This document shows positions 31,685 to 43,364 of a DNA stretch of 64,000 bases, piece after piece; the stretch's first letter is position 1, and each line of letters begins with the position of its first letter. Under the pieces are notes generated by a model. That model saw only the letters and a program-made list of their open reading frames with translations, had not been told where the DNA came from and searched no databases. The DNA is from Galeruca laticollis. Lineage: Eukaryota > Arthropoda > Insecta > Coleoptera > Chrysomelidae. The translations under genes and the position numbers were made by a program. Where the stretch lies: positions 152,883,309 through 152,947,308 of the forward strand of contig OY998175.1 in assembly GCA_963921935.1 (NCBI GenBank). The letters are read 5' to 3'.

Positions 31685-34600
31685 CCAACCCAGAATTCCA
31701 TGTCCCTTCAGATGTAGACCTACTGTTAGGTGCTGGAGCATATTATGAACTTCTACCTCCACAGGTCCACAAGTTAGGCCCTAAACTTCCTACCCTCCAG
31801 TTAACAAGGCTGGGATGGGTGATCGGAGGGCAGTTGCCTCCACAAATTTCTTCTAATTGATCTCAAGTCTCTCTTTTCTGTCAAGACTTATCCGAGCCCA
31901 CTAATGCTTTAGATAAAGTCCTTGCCAAATTCTGGGAAGTTGAAGAACTCTCAGAAGTCAAGTCCTTGTCAGCTGACGAATTATTGGCTGAACAAAGTTT
32001 CATTCAAACACACATACGTTTGGAAGACGGAACTTTCCAAGTCAATTTTCCTTTCAAAGATCCCGCCGGTAATAATCCTCTCGGTGGTTCCTTCCATATT
32101 GCAAAAAGGCGATTTTTTCATTTAGAAAAACGTTTCCAAAATAACCCACAGCTATTTTCAGATTATAAAAAATTTATTGATGAATATGTTTCTTTGAAAC
32201 ATGTAACCTACGTTCCATTTGATCCCAACGACAAACCCGTTGAGAACAAATACTTCCTTCCACATCACTGTGTGATCAAACATTCCAGTGAAACCACTAA
32301 ACTCAGGGTAGTTTTTGATGCTTCCTGCAAAACTTCGACTGGAATTTCCTTGAATGATATCCTACACAAAGGCTACGGAGTTTAGCCGGACCTATACGAC
32401 ATACTATGTCGGTTTCGTTTATACAAGTTTGTCCTGACCTGCGATATCGAGAAAATGTATCGCCAGGTTAAAATGAATCCTTCGCAATTGCACTTCCAGA
32501 ATATCTTGTGGAGAGACTCACCGCAAGAGGATCTTAAATGCATCCAACTCTCCACGGTGACTTATGGAGTCACTTATTCGTCATTCCTTGCTACAAGAGT
32601 TCTAAAAGAACTCGCTTCCAATTCCAATGAATTTTCTTCAGCGCAAAGGGCCTTGTTACATCAAACGTACGTAGATGATGTACTTCATGGTGCTGATTCA
32701 AAATCCGAGTTGGAAGAGTCCTATCACCAACTCAATACATTATTGAATTCTGCGGGTTTTCGACTACATAAATGGTCGTCCAATTGCTCGCAATTTCGAC
32801 AAAAATATTGTGACTCCTCTAACCCAATTCCACTTGAAATAGAAATGGAAGACACTCCCAACAAGGTTTTGGGGTTATGTTGGAATCCGTTCTCGGACGA
32901 AGTTGCCATCTCCTTTCCTAAACTCATTCTTTCAGAAACTCCTTCTAAGCGCAAGGCGTTATCCCTCCTAGCTCAGATGTTTGATCCAATCGGATACTTG
33001 AGCCCATTCATAGTCGTAGGAAAGATTTTCATGCAAAGATTGAGGCTATCAAAGCTTTCCTGGGACGAACCACTAACTCCTGAACTAGCCCAAGAATGGA
33101 AAAAATTCATATACTCCATTGATTCCTTAAGACGTTTGAAAATTCCTAGGTATCTGATTTCCGATAAATCAATAATAAAGGTTCAAATTCATGGCCTTGC
33201 TGATAGCAGCGAGCGAGCTTATGGTTCCTGTTTATATTTCAGAACTATTTATTCCGACAACAACGTCTCCAACACTTTAGTAAGTTCCAAGTCGAGAGTT
33301 ACGCCTCTCAAGACGGTTTCACTTCCGCGCCTTGAACTATGTGCAATGGTACTACTTTCTAAGTTAAACCAATGGATTCTCAAGATATTCGAGAATTGTG
33401 TAGAATTCAAATCCATCAATCTGTGGACTGGCTCCCAGATAGCCCTCTGCTGGATTCAATCACATCCTTCCAACTGGCATACATTTGTAGCCAACAGAGT
33501 TTTCCAAATTCAAATTTCCATACCGCAAGCTAATTGAAGGCATGTTCGTTCTTCTAAAAACCCTGCCGATTTGCTGTCCAGAGGAGTACTCGCTCCCGAT
33601 CTCTTAAATTCCGAGCTATGGTGGAATGGTCCTGATTTCCTGTCCGAATTAAATGTCGACTTTTCTAAATTCACGTTGAAACCTCCGAATGTCGTACCCG
33701 AACAAAAGGGCAACAAGCTTTAAGTGTTGGTGGCAACCACCAACTGCGAATTCAAATTTTGGAACCCCATATTTGAAATGTTTTCTTCGTTCAATAAGTT
33801 GTTGCATACCATAGCTTATATACTCCGGTTTGTCTCCAATTCCAAGGGCAAGGAACCAAGGCTCCACGGCCCCTTGTCCATATCAGAACTAAATTCTGCC
33901 TTAGTGCTGGTCCTTCGAAACTTACAGTTCAAATACTTTTCCAAGGAGATTTCAGAATTGAAATCCCTCAAACCCATTTCCGGCAAAGGGATATTAGCCC
34001 TCAATCCTTTTATCAATGATAAAGGACTCCTTTGCGTCGGAGGCCGTTTGCGACATGCAGACGTTCCTGAACCTCATAAGCATCCCGTGCTCCTTCCTGC
34101 TAAAAACCACGTAGTTTCCCTCCTGCTCAAGAGAGAGCATGTCAGATTGGGTCAGATTGGGACACGCTGGTGCCCAATCCGTTCTTGCTAACGTCCGCTT
34201 GCAATATTGGCCCCTGAATGGAATCAGGGAAGTAAAAAGAGTGATTCATGAATGTATGACTTGTTTCCGTTTCCGAGCTGTTTCTGCTCAACAAATTATG
34301 TCCGACTTGCCAGCAGACAGAGTCAAGCCTTCGAGACCCTTTGAAAGGGTAGGCATCGACTGTGATGGCCCTTTCTTTATAAAATCTTCCCGCCTCCGAA
34401 AGGCTCCTATCACAAAGTGCTACATGGCGGTTTTCATATGCATGACCACAAAGGCCATCCACTTAGAGCTAGTGTCCTCCTTATCCACTGAAGCCTTTCT
34501 GCTCACCCTGAAGCGTTTCATTTCACGTAGGGGAATTCCTACCGTCATCTACAGTGACAACGCCACCAATTATGTAGGCGCCAGAAATCATTTGAAGGAA

Positions 34601-35444
34601 TTTGCGCGAATTCTTCTCTAATTCCGATTTATCCGATCACATCAAAACATTCGCTTCTGAAACTAGCTTCGAGTGGAAGTTCATTCCTCCTCGCAGTTCC
34701 CATTGGGGAGGTCTGTGGGAATCCGCTGTCCGTGGTGCCAAAAGACACCTGCAACGTATCGCTGGAAACGCTCAACTCACTTTCGAAGAGTTGAGTGCCG
34801 TTCTCACCCAAATTGAGGCAATCCTAAACTCTAGACCATTGTGTCCTATATCTAGTGATCCCAATGACTTCCAAGTCCTAACTCCCGGCAATTTCCTGAT
34901 TGGCTGTCCTTTAACCTCCTATCCTGACCACAATGTTACACACCTGCCTGAAAACAGACTTGAATACTGGCAGAGATGTTCTCAAATGCAACAGTACTTC
35001 TGGAAAAGATGGACTACAGAGTACTTAAGCCGTTTACAAAATCGGCCCAAATGGCTAGCCCCTTCTAAGAATCTCCAGGTCAATGACTTGGTCCTGTTGA
35101 AGGAAGATTATACTCCTCCCCTCCACTGGCCATTGGCAAGAATTGTCGAGGTTATTCCTGGCGTGGACCAGAGTCCGTGCTATAAAACTCCGTACCAAAG
35201 AAGGCACATTCATCAGACCGATCACCAAGGTTTGTCCTCTGCCCAGTCCAAACTCCAGTCCGTAATCAAGCAGACCAACCTGCACACAGTTGCTTCGTTG
35301 ATTGCGTTCTCGAGCTGTCTTCCGATGGTAGTATCGTCGCACCATTTCAATCGCGCTTTGTTCCACCTTTCCTTGCTTTTCCTTCTTATTGAAATCAGAG
35401 ATTTCAAGGGGCGGGAGTATGTTGAAACCACACACGTTCAATAA
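31685..35444 (+). pseudogene. BEL/Pao pol (RT, RNase H, integrase)
   Basis: RT: HHCVIKHSSETTKLRVVFDA, a TAG at 32383 replacing what is normally a coding position, FVLTCDIEKMYRQVKMNPSQ, YGVTYSSFLATRVL and the catalytic LHQTYVDDVLHGAD. RNase H: IHGLADSSERAYGS, LPRLELCAMVLLSKL, SINLWTGSQIALCWIQSHPS (Gly for the usual Asp). Integrase: HVRLGHAGAQS, CMTCFRF, FERVGIDCDGPF, VIYSDNATNYVG, SHWGGLWESAVRGAKRHL, so the D, D and E are kept. C-terminal VNDLVLLKEDYTPPLHWPLA. A 10-bp duplication (TCAGATTGGG, 34141-34160) breaks the integrase zinc region, and stops occur at 31858, 32383, 33535, 33721 and 34619. Confidence 0.9.
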
Positions 35445-35963
35445 TTTGTTATTTTCATGTATAGTATTCAGAACACATCCAAACAATTATTTTAATTAAA
35501 ATTAAATAGGCTGGGCTTGTTTCTACGCAACTTGTTTTAGATATGTAAATAAATAAATGTCAGTGTCACTGTCAAACAATTTTTTCCAACCTGAACGGTC
35601 TCCCAGTTAAGACCTAAGTATTTACAGAAATTAATACATTCCATCCTTACTGCATAAGTGCATTTCTTGTATAAAGTTAAAAGTTAAAGATAAGTTATTT
35701 TTATAGTGTTTATAGTGTTTTGGAAACTAAAAGGAGAAAAAAGTAAGATTGTTCTTTATTCTTAGATCTAACTGAAAGGCTTGTCCCCATTTATTGTTTC
35801 AACTATATATATTTCTGTCAGTTAAAGTTTATTAAACATTACTGAATTGTTGACGAAATTACAGTGTATTTGTTTTTGCCCAAAAATCCGCTACTACGAA
35901 GACGCAGTCCGCTAATCGAAGGCAGATTTCTCCAAACTGTGTTACGGTAAAACGGCCGTAACA
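35420..35963 (+). repeat. 3' LTR of BEL/Pao element
   Basis: 544 bp, nearly identical to 28882-29473 but with a short AT run (about 35803-35810). Confidence 0.95.
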
Positions 35964-35968
35964 AGCAG

Positions 35969-36272
35969 AGTGGAATGCCGATGAATTTTAAGAACGTTTG
36001 TCCCACAAGTATTACGAGAAACGTCTGAAAAGAGCAATTGCTAAATAGGGTCAGCCTGAATATTTGGACAGTCTTATATTACTTTTCCGCCCAACCTATC
36101 TATATGCGAGAAAAGTATTGGTATACCCCAAAAAAAGTTGGAATTTTGAAAATTTTTTTCGAGTTATTTTTACGTTTTCCATCAACAACAACACGAAAAA
36201 ACGGTTTCTAGAAAAAAAATCCTGTGTGTATGTCGTCGTCGTTGTCGTCGGCCACTTTTCCTTACATGTCTT
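35969..36272. other. Flank of BEL insertion, unassigned
   Basis: Continues from the pre-insertion site. The reading ERLSHKYYEKRLKRAIAK is open for a short distance, but no family is recognised and it does not look like Jockey ORF2. Confidence 0.35.
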
Positions 36273-36862
36273 GTTAGCACGATACAGCCTCCGGAGTGCA
36301 ATAAGTCACCAATTTTATGATTGAATATTGTTAAGGACATGTCACAGATGAACCCTATTGATTTTCAGCTCACCAGAGCCGATACAACAGGTGCTACAGT
36401 ACTTTAAGTACGATATTTTTTGTAATTTTTGCAGAAGTTTCAGTTTGTTAGCACGATACAGCCTCCGGAGTATATACAAGTGACCAGTTTTATGATTGGA
36501 TATTATTCAGAGCATATCAAAGATGAACCCTATTGATATTCAGCTCACTAAAGCCAGTACAACGGGTGCTATGGTACTTGAAGTACCAAATTTTTATAAT
36601 TTTTGGAGAATTTTCAGTTTGTTAGCACGATACAGCATCCAGAGAGTATACGATTGATCAATTTTATGATTGAATGTTGTTCAAGGTATCTCACAGATGT
36701 ACCCTATTCATTTTCAGTTGACTAGAGCGAGTACAGCGGGTCCTATAAATTCAAATATACTAATTTTTTTGTTATTTTTGGAGAAATTTCGGTTTGTTAG
36801 CACAATGCATCCCCCGAAGTGTACACAAGTAACAATCTTCTGATAGAATATTGATCAGGGAG
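36273..36862 (+). repeat. 174-bp satellite array, ~3.4 copies
   Basis: GTTAGCACGATACAGC starts units at 36273, 36447, 36621 and 36796 (spacing 174, 174, 175). Each unit also has TTTTATGATTGAATATTGTT, GATGAACCCTATTGATTTTC and a TAATTTTTGGAGAA-like end. Copies differ at 10-20 per cent of positions by eye. The array ends where a 45-bp sequence shared with 24824-24870 begins. Confidence 0.9.
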
Positions 36863-36979
36863 ACAGATGCGGAAAAGTTAGTTTTAATCGTTAAAACCGT
36901 TTATTTTTTGTGAAGATTTAAGCAAGGCAAAAATTATATTTTATTAAAAAACATTGAAATCCTGAAGATGTTTAAAATA

Positions 36980-37560
36980 TTGTCTGTATTCGTATATGGC
37001 CTTAATCATTTATATGCGGGGTTGCATAAGATACCTTTAAGATATCCCCAAAGAAAGTAATCTAAAGGTGTCAGGTCTTGATGCCAATTCGTCCAATCCA
37101 GCGTTCCAGAAAGATCCTATCCATATAACCTCTGACTTTGTGGTCAAAATGTGGAGTTGCACCATCTTGTTGCCACCACATTGTATTTTTTTCATTTAAT
37201 GGTATGCCTTCAAGTCTGGAAGTATGTTCTGCAAAAAATTCAAATACCCCTCTCCCTCAGTGTGCCTTCATAATAGTATGGACCAATCAAACGTCCATTA
37301 CACATTCCACACCAAACGTTAACTCCCAACATTCTTTGAAATCTAGTTTCTCTCGCCTATTTTGGATTCTCAGCAGACCAGTAATGGCAATTATGTCGAT
37401 GAACCATCCCATTATTATGAAGTCTCGATTCGTCACTCTACAGAATTTTATTAAAACAAGACAAATCTTCTCTTCGCACATTCATATCCGGAATAAATAA
37501 TCATCGTCGCTCAAAATCTTGGGAAAGTAAACCTTGTACTAAGTGTATCTTAAAAACGAG
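36980..37560 (-). pseudogene. Decayed mariner/IS630-type transposase
   Basis: In broken minus-strand frames: NIRREDLSCFNKIL, SDESRLHNNGMVHRHNCHYW, ENPK...RETRFQRMLGVNVWCG, RLIGPYYYEGTLREG, MWWQQDGATPHFDHKVRGYM, FLERWIGRIG, HQDLTPLDYFLWGYLKGI. These are the first Asp region, the GxxNVWCGM segment, the second Asp (QDGATPH) and the third (DLTPLDYFLWG) of the DD(D/E) transposases common in insects. Too many breaks to be active. It sits between the satellite and the long-TIR element. Confidence 0.78.
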
Positions 37561-37702
37561 ATATTGCCATGTTCATTTGTAAATATGCCAAAGTATTAAT
37601 GATATTGTCGTTAGTTTGAACAGGCTTTATCTTTGGTGTTTCTACATTCGCTTTTCACATATCTAAATGTGTCTTTTTCTGGGGTTCGGCGATTAGGATA
37701 TT

Positions 37703-38102
37703 AGTAAAGGGGCTAGGCCGGTTCTAGGCCATTCCATATGTAAAATAACATGGGAAATTGCCAAGGTCCATCGTGGTCATGTTAGCCATCTTGTGCCTTG
37801 TGCGCATGTCATCCACCTTGTGTCATGTATGCTGATAACGTCACCCTTGCTCAGTCAGTTCATAACGTCTTGTGTATTTGGAAAAATGGGTTAGAATAAG
37901 TCAAAATAAAAAACAATTGAATAAACGAACATTTTATTACATAATAATAAATAAAATTGAAAAGTGTAATAAATCAAAATATCAAAGTAATTTAACAATA
38001 ATTTTTACTCTCATATAGGTAACATTTTAGATTACCTTACCTTCCACGATCGAGTTTCCACGACCCCCACTCCTGTCGCCTCACCACCCTTTTTGCCATC
38101 CT
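37703..38102. repeat. Left long TIR
   Basis: Matches 47982-48357 inverted, including TGTAAAATAACATGGGAAATT and CCCCCACTCCTGTCGCCTCA. It has about 60 extra bases near 37970-38030. Its inner end runs into a 104-bp tandem duplication (38066-38273). Confidence 0.85.
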
Positions 38103-38273
38103 CCACTATCCTCCCATCCAGATAGATGGTTTAACATTAAGTAGGAACAGAGGTGGGAAATTTGTAATTCCCACTCCTGTCGCCTCCCTACCCTTTTTGC
38201 CATCCTCCCATTCAGATAGATGGTTTAACATTACGTAAGAACTAAGGTGGGAAAATTTGTAACACGACTATGT
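38066..38273. repeat. Two copies of a 104-bp direct repeat
   Basis: CACTCCTGTCGCCTC is at 38068 and 38172, each followed by CCCTTTTTGCCATCCTCC, AGATAGATGGTTTAACATTA and AGGTGGGAAA. The unit includes the inner end of the left TIR. Confidence 0.8.
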
Positions 38274-38457
38274 CTTTAAAAGTTTTATTAGAATATTTAT
38301 ATAGGTTTAACAAAACTTATACACAAAATACAACTCTTTTTTTGTTTCTGTTGGGTGTATGTTTTAACACGTCAATTTTTATTTTTATCCTATAAACTAA
38401 GTCTATTTCTTCTAATTATTTTTCCAACCAGTGCAATACATTTATATTGTTTAGTTT

Positions 38458-39403
38458 TCATATGTACCGAAGTCTACCTCTATGCATAACTTCTTTAATT
38501 CCAGACATTACCAGTTCTGTACCTTCTGCAAATTCTTCTAGTCGATGACAATCCCTAAATTTTATGTTATCCGTAATTTCCTGCATTGTAACGACGTTAA
38601 CCATCTCCACCTCCACTTGGGTAAATGGAACGTCTACATTTTTCCATCCGTCAGTGTAAAATTGCAAGTTTTCGATTTTGGCAAATGTGTTATCGTTAAA
38701 CCTTGTATATCCATTTGTAGTAAAGGTAGCAAATGGTTTTTCGGTTGTCAAACATATTAATTCCATTCCCTTGTTTTAAGGTAATGTGACATAACCGTCT
38801 GCAAAAAGAGCTTCTCTATAATTGTAAACGCGTAAAAACGTATTTTTGTGGTAACCCTTTAAGTAGTAGACGTCTCTTTACCCTTCCTTTTCCGCCAAAA
38901 TTCCTACATAGGTATATTTATTTTTATTGTTAACGGTGAACGCGGATATGCTGTACTCTCTGGAGGGTTTTTCCACCTGGTGTAGAAATAATCTTCTAGT
39001 ATCAACTTTAATTCTGCTATCTTCTGTTCTTCCTCCAAAAAATGTTTATTCCTTTTTAACTGTAGCTGTATTTTCTAAATACTCTATCTTCCATTTCTTT
39101 AATTCTGTTTCCTCAATTTCTAATTTCCGTTTCTTTACAGATAGTACAGAAATATGCGAAATTGGTGTTATTTCTTTTAGCGCAAATGACATTAGCTTAC
39201 TATATTTGTTTACTCTCTTTCTTAGAACTTTGGGTATAATATTACATGTAGATACCAGTCCGTGCTCCTGGATGTCGATATCTTCCGAGATAGTGCTAAA
39301 CAGTGTGGAAGACCGGGTAAAGAATGTATCTCCAGCCTTAATATAGCATTTTTGAGAAATTCGAATATTTTTCTCCTTGTTACTCGTATCTTCTACGATC
39401 TCT
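38458..39403 (-). pseudogene. Unknown ORF of long-TIR element, 3' part
   Basis: Continues from 46635 as IEIVEDTSNKEKNIRISQK, AGDTFFTRSSTLFSTISEDI, STCNIIPKVLRKRVNKYSKL and LEIEETELKKWKIEYLEN (possible coiled coil), with a stop near 39046. Then RLFLHQVEKPSREYSISAF, KYTYVGILAEKEG, YHKNTFLRVYNYREALFADG, and the open end 38766-38458: MELICLTTEKPFATFTTNGY, FAKIENLQFYTDGWKNVDVP, DCHRLEEFAEGTELVMSGIK. The full protein before decay would be about 700 residues. No transposase motif (DDE, HUH, Tyr or Ser recombinase) is obvious in either half. Confidence 0.6.
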
Positions 39404-39732
39404 ATATAATTCAATGGCGGCTCGTGGTTAATTTTATAGGGGGGTCATAAGTGATGTGACCAAAATCTTAAAATACAGAACGACACTGTCCAGTCCCCGG
39501 AGGCCTATTCACCGTGTGCGGACATTTTTCGAGAATCCATGCCCAATTTCTGCCCAGAAGTCGTTAAAATCGCTAAAAAACAAAATTTGTGAAGTTCTTT
39601 TCCAAAGCCAGAGGGACAAAAAAATTTTTGGGTCACGCTAGTTTTATATAAAAATAATGCTCTCTTAAAAAACAACCACATTTTATTCTTTTCTATACAT
39701 ATTAAATATGACAAACTTAAATGATAATTAAT

Positions 39733-41084
39733 CTAAATCTTTTTAAAATTTAAGTGAAACCTTCGATCTTTTGTATTTGCAAAGTGATCAATAACCCTTT
39801 CATTAAAATCATGAATACTGTTCACAAATTGCTTTTCTATGCTTAACATAGCTAACGCCGACAATCTCTCCTGTCCCATAGTATTACGCAAAAATGTCTT
39901 GATTCTCTTTAATGTAGAAAAACATCGTTCGCTTTCTACAGTTGTCATTGGTAATGTACATAAAATAGTCAACAATTTCACAGTTTCCGAGAGATTGTTA
40001 TTAATAAACAATTGCAGCATTGTCACTGAACTCTTATTAAAATCGTCGCGTTCATAAATAACTTGAAGTTCAGTTTTTAGTTTTAAGTAAGAGAATACTA
40101 GAAAAGTTTTCTCTTATTGACTTAGAATACGATCTGGAAAATTAATTTTATATTGTTTGAACTGGTCGCTGTAAAATAACTGATCAATCACTAAATGATC
40201 ACTGAAACTAAAGCGGTGGTTAATCTCAGAAATTATTATGTCACAAACCTCCAAAGTAACTTTGCGCTTTGAGTCTTCTATCTTTCCTTGGTCTTTTTGC
40301 ACCCAGTGTTGGAGAAGATGAAGGTGCTTCGGGAAATATTTCATTTAATATAATATGGTCTCTGACTTTTTGAATTGACATTTTAAATGAGTCTATATTT
40401 TTTTTCACCAATATCACGTCAATACCATGTTTTTGAAGTTGATTAAAAAGAACTTCACAATTAGGCATTATTAAATGGAAAAAATTTGTATTTGAGTCTT
40501 CTTCAACCTCAATTATCTTTTCTATGGAAGCCAGAATATCAGCTTGATACAAAAATACGGTTTCCACACAACGCGTATTAAAATACCACCTTGTCGGTGC
40601 CGCTCTAGGTAAACGTACTTTAACAAATTCATCGAGAATCGCTGTACGTTTTTGTGATCGATTAAAAAATGTGGAAAATCCCTGTAAATTGGCAAAAAAA
40701 TCTTTAACATTTTTATTCTGACTTGCTGCTTTTTGCAGAATAAAATTTAATTGGTGAGCATAACAATGAATAAAATTTGCTTGAGGATATCGTTCTTTAT
40801 TTTTTTTTGTACTCCGCCTAATCGTCCACTCAAAGTAGAAGCTCCATCATAGCTCTGTCCAATTAACTTTTCCTTTTATTAATTTCTAGTACCTCTAATT
40901 CTTTAAAAATTATCTCCGATAAATGTTCGGCTGTGGTGCCGGTAGGATTTACAAATTTTATAAACCTTTCGTGAACGACACCGGATAAAATGTACCGTAT
41001 AATAATAGTTATTTGTAAAACAAGTGTCACAATGACTCGTATCTGTATCTGTAAAGGTTTGAAGGGTGGTTGGCCCCACAGCAC
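39733..41084 (-). pseudogene. hAT transposase, central and C-terminal part
   Basis: From 41084: ITIIIRYILSGVVHERFIKF, VNPTGTTAEHLSEIIFKELE; then NFIHCYAHQLNFILQKAASQ NKN, RSQKRTAILDEFVKV, PTRWYFNTRCVETVFLYQAD, a long spacer, and the dimerisation domain LLTILCTLPMTTVESERCFS TLKRIKTFLRNTMGQERLSA ending at 39733. This is the ZMYM1/52K-repressor-like branch of hAT. Frameshifts occur near 40860, 40520, 40240 and 40100. Confidence 0.82.
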
Positions 41085-41135
41085 TTAGGCCACAATTGGC
41101 CCATTGTGCATCCTTCTGAGGTTCAAAACTTCCTT

Positions 41136-41807
41136 CTAGCTCGTCATCCAGCCTACTTCCTTGAAGTAGGCGATAACGTCGCCTGAATTAAGTTCCCTCA
41201 TATTGGCGTATGTTAGCCTGTGCTCGCCGAATACTTGAAACCTAAATTGAGAGAGTGTCTGACATTCGCAAAGAATGTGTTCGACAGTCTCATATTCTTG
41301 TTCACATCCTCTACAAAGTGGGGTGTTAGATATACCCAGTCTGTGAAGGTGTTTTCGTAGGTGGCAGTGACCAGTCAGAATTCCCGTAGTTGTTTGTAGG
41401 TTCCGCCTGTTCATAGTCACGTATTTTTTGTCTACTTTGCTATCCGGATACTGTAGCAGTTCCTTCGCAAGCCTGCAGCCTTCTGCGTCGTCCCATCTAC
41501 CCTTAAACTTATTAAGAGAGTGTTCCTTTAATAGGTCGGCCGTTGCTGACGCCGATAGACCAATGAAAGTGCCAGGTCCCAAGAGTTTTTGGGAGGCTGC
41601 CTTCCTGGCTAGCGAGTCTGCAATACGGTTTCCTTTCGATTTCTCATGGCCCTTGATCCAGCCTAAAGTGACCGTGTTGTTGTTACAGGCTTCGATTAAG
41701 GTCATGTGACATTCTAGTACTAGGCCTGATGTAATGACAATGACTCGTTGTGTAGTACGAGTGAAGATTGCACAACGAACCGCGAAGCGGTGAGTTGTGC
41801 AAATCAC
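41136..41807 (-). pseudogene. RNase H and zinc-knuckle tail of an I/R1-type retrotransposon
   Basis: Open for 223 codons without its catalytic N-terminus. TVTLGWIKGHEKSKGNRIAD SLARKAAS is the conserved end of an RNase H (His and last Asp). The downstream part, QTTTGILTGHCHLRKHLHRL GISNTPLCRGCEQEYETVEH, ILCECQTLSQFR, is the CCHC-like tail of I/R1-type ORF2 proteins. A 5'-truncated copy, which is usual for these elements. Confidence 0.8.
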
Positions 41808-41842
41808 GAGTACTACAGAAAGTCATTGTGGCACAAGTTTGA
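41730..41842. repeat. Imperfect ~40-bp-arm hairpin
   Basis: Arms contain ACAATGACTCGTTGTGTAGT ACGAGTGAAGATTGCACAAC and the near complement GTTGTGCAAATCACGAGTAC TACAGAAAGTCATTGT, around AACCGCGAAGCGGT. ACAAGTGTCACAATGACT at about 41024 is an inverted match to 41822-41840. Confidence 0.7.
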
Positions 41843-42486
41843 CACAATATTTTTTATAATTCGCATTTATTTAATTATTTAAATAAAATAGAATTTCATA
41901 TAATCCCTGTTTTTAAACTAGGAGGAGTGGTTTGAATTTAAGTTGGCAATTCTGTAGATTCCTAATTGGTCAGATCACAGATGGTTTTATTCAGCACTTC
42001 TGACTTTTGACATATTATAACCGAATAATTGTGTAAATTGTAAACAAACTTCCATTTAAGCAAAAAGAGGATGATTATTTATTTAAAAAAGAGCTTCTTC
42101 GTATATTTTCTTGCGATCTATTTATATTATATCATGAACAGAATTATTTCTTTAATACATCTTCACATAGATATCTGGTAATTCATCCCAAAAATCGAGC
42201 GTTTTCTATACCTATATATTGATCCTATACAATATAAAAATAAACAATTGACAAATCATTGATAAATAAACTTTATTCATTAATATTTGTAATATATAAA
42301 TCATTCTAATTTACCTTTAATATAATAATTTGCTAGCTAGAACAACGGTAGACCATTTTATTTATAATTTGTTTCAACGTTAAAGTCAAATGTCAAATAA
42401 AAATATTACTAAATAAAATAACCAACTGTACACTAAAAGTTACTATAACAGTGTTCAAAGAGCTTCATTGTAACACTGTAAACAAT

Positions 42487-43252
42487 GTTATAAAAAAGTC
42501 ATTTGAGTTCTGTTCGAGCTATCAGTAGTTTCATCCATCTGGACTGCGATATATTCGGCTGACTGAATCTCCAATTTAAGTTGTTCTTGAGCCACCGATA
42601 ACATTCAATCAAGTAATTCATTTTGTACAGTTTTAGAAGTACCCTTAAAAACCGTAGCCTTATCCAAGTATTCTTTGAATATTGGATCCAGCTCTGAAAC
42701 AAAATTTATAAGTCCACGAAGTTTACAGAAGATTCTGCCTCGTCGTGCCCTCGCAAAGCAAGTTCAAACGCCCCACAAAATTTCACACAGTCAATTATTT
42801 TATTTATAATATATCTGTTTTTCGACACATTTTCATTAAAAATTCTTACCGATTGTCTATAAGCATTGTCTCATTGAGAACGAATATCCACAGTACCGAT
42901 TGTAGCAAAACTCATGGCACATTTCATATGGTCTGCAGATAAACTATGTTTTTTATTTTCTCTTTTAAATGTTGTAAGTCTTGGACACCGTTTTTACACC
43001 ATAAAGAATTATTCGAAAAAAGAGACACAAACGAAACAGTAAAATGCATCACTTACTTCACATCCGCAAATCCAATCAGACAAATCATACAAAGACCTGC
43101 GAAAATTGCGATGAACTTCTTTGTTCTTGTCCTTGCTAGTCTGTTTAATTTTTAAATCTGGAAGAGGACGACCACCTTCCTTTAGTTTTAATAGTTTTTC
43201 AAAATTTAATTCACTTTTAGTTCTTAAATTTTGAACCATTTGCACCACAGAC
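42487..43252 (-). pseudogene. hAT transposase, N-terminal TTF zinc finger part
   Basis: Begins MSVVQMVQNLRTKSELNFEK, then SKDKNKEVHRNFRRSLYDLS, DWICGCEVSDAFYCFVCV, the TTF-type finger, and further down VFKGTSKTVQNELLD, AQEQLKLEIQSAEYIAVQMD ETTDSSNRTQM, the first catalytic Asp. The sequence breaks off at TQM, where another insertion starts, and resumes at 41050. Confidence 0.8.
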
Positions 43253-43271
43253 ATGATAAAAGGCGTAGAAT

Positions 43272-43276
<5 letters not shown>

Positions 43277-43322
<46 letters not shown>
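43277..43322. repeat. (AT)n microsatellite
   Basis: About 45 bp of pure AT, close to the left edge of the 1-kb palindrome. Confidence 0.95.
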
Positions 43323-43326
<4 letters not shown>

Positions 43327-43364
43327 AAGTAGAAGGGTAGTCACGGCTGAATAGTTGAAAAACT

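Larger units (their letters stand above)
28882..35963 (+). mobile_element. Complete BEL/Pao LTR retrotransposon, 7.08 kb
   Basis: LTRs 28882-29473 and 35420-35963, both TGTTGAAACC to CGGCCGTAACA, with 5-bp target duplication AGCAG (28877-28881, 35964-35968). A purine tract (AAGGGGCGGGA, 35406-35417) precedes the 3' LTR. Apart from AT-repeat length the LTRs differ at only a few positions, so the insertion is young, although gag-pol is already broken by stops. Confidence 0.95.
41095..42480 (-). mobile_element. Insertion in hAT: non-LTR RNase H fragment plus unassigned DNA
   Basis: Separates DETTDSSNRTQM from ITIIIRYIL of the hAT protein. The lower half codes for an RNase H tail (see 41136-41807); the upper half (about 41850-42480) has no recognised coding content. 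A hairpin lies between them at about 41730-41840. Confidence 0.6.

Noticed and set aside
32724..35486. Several minus-strand frames within the BEL pol
   Set aside because: Shadows of the plus-strand pol frames.
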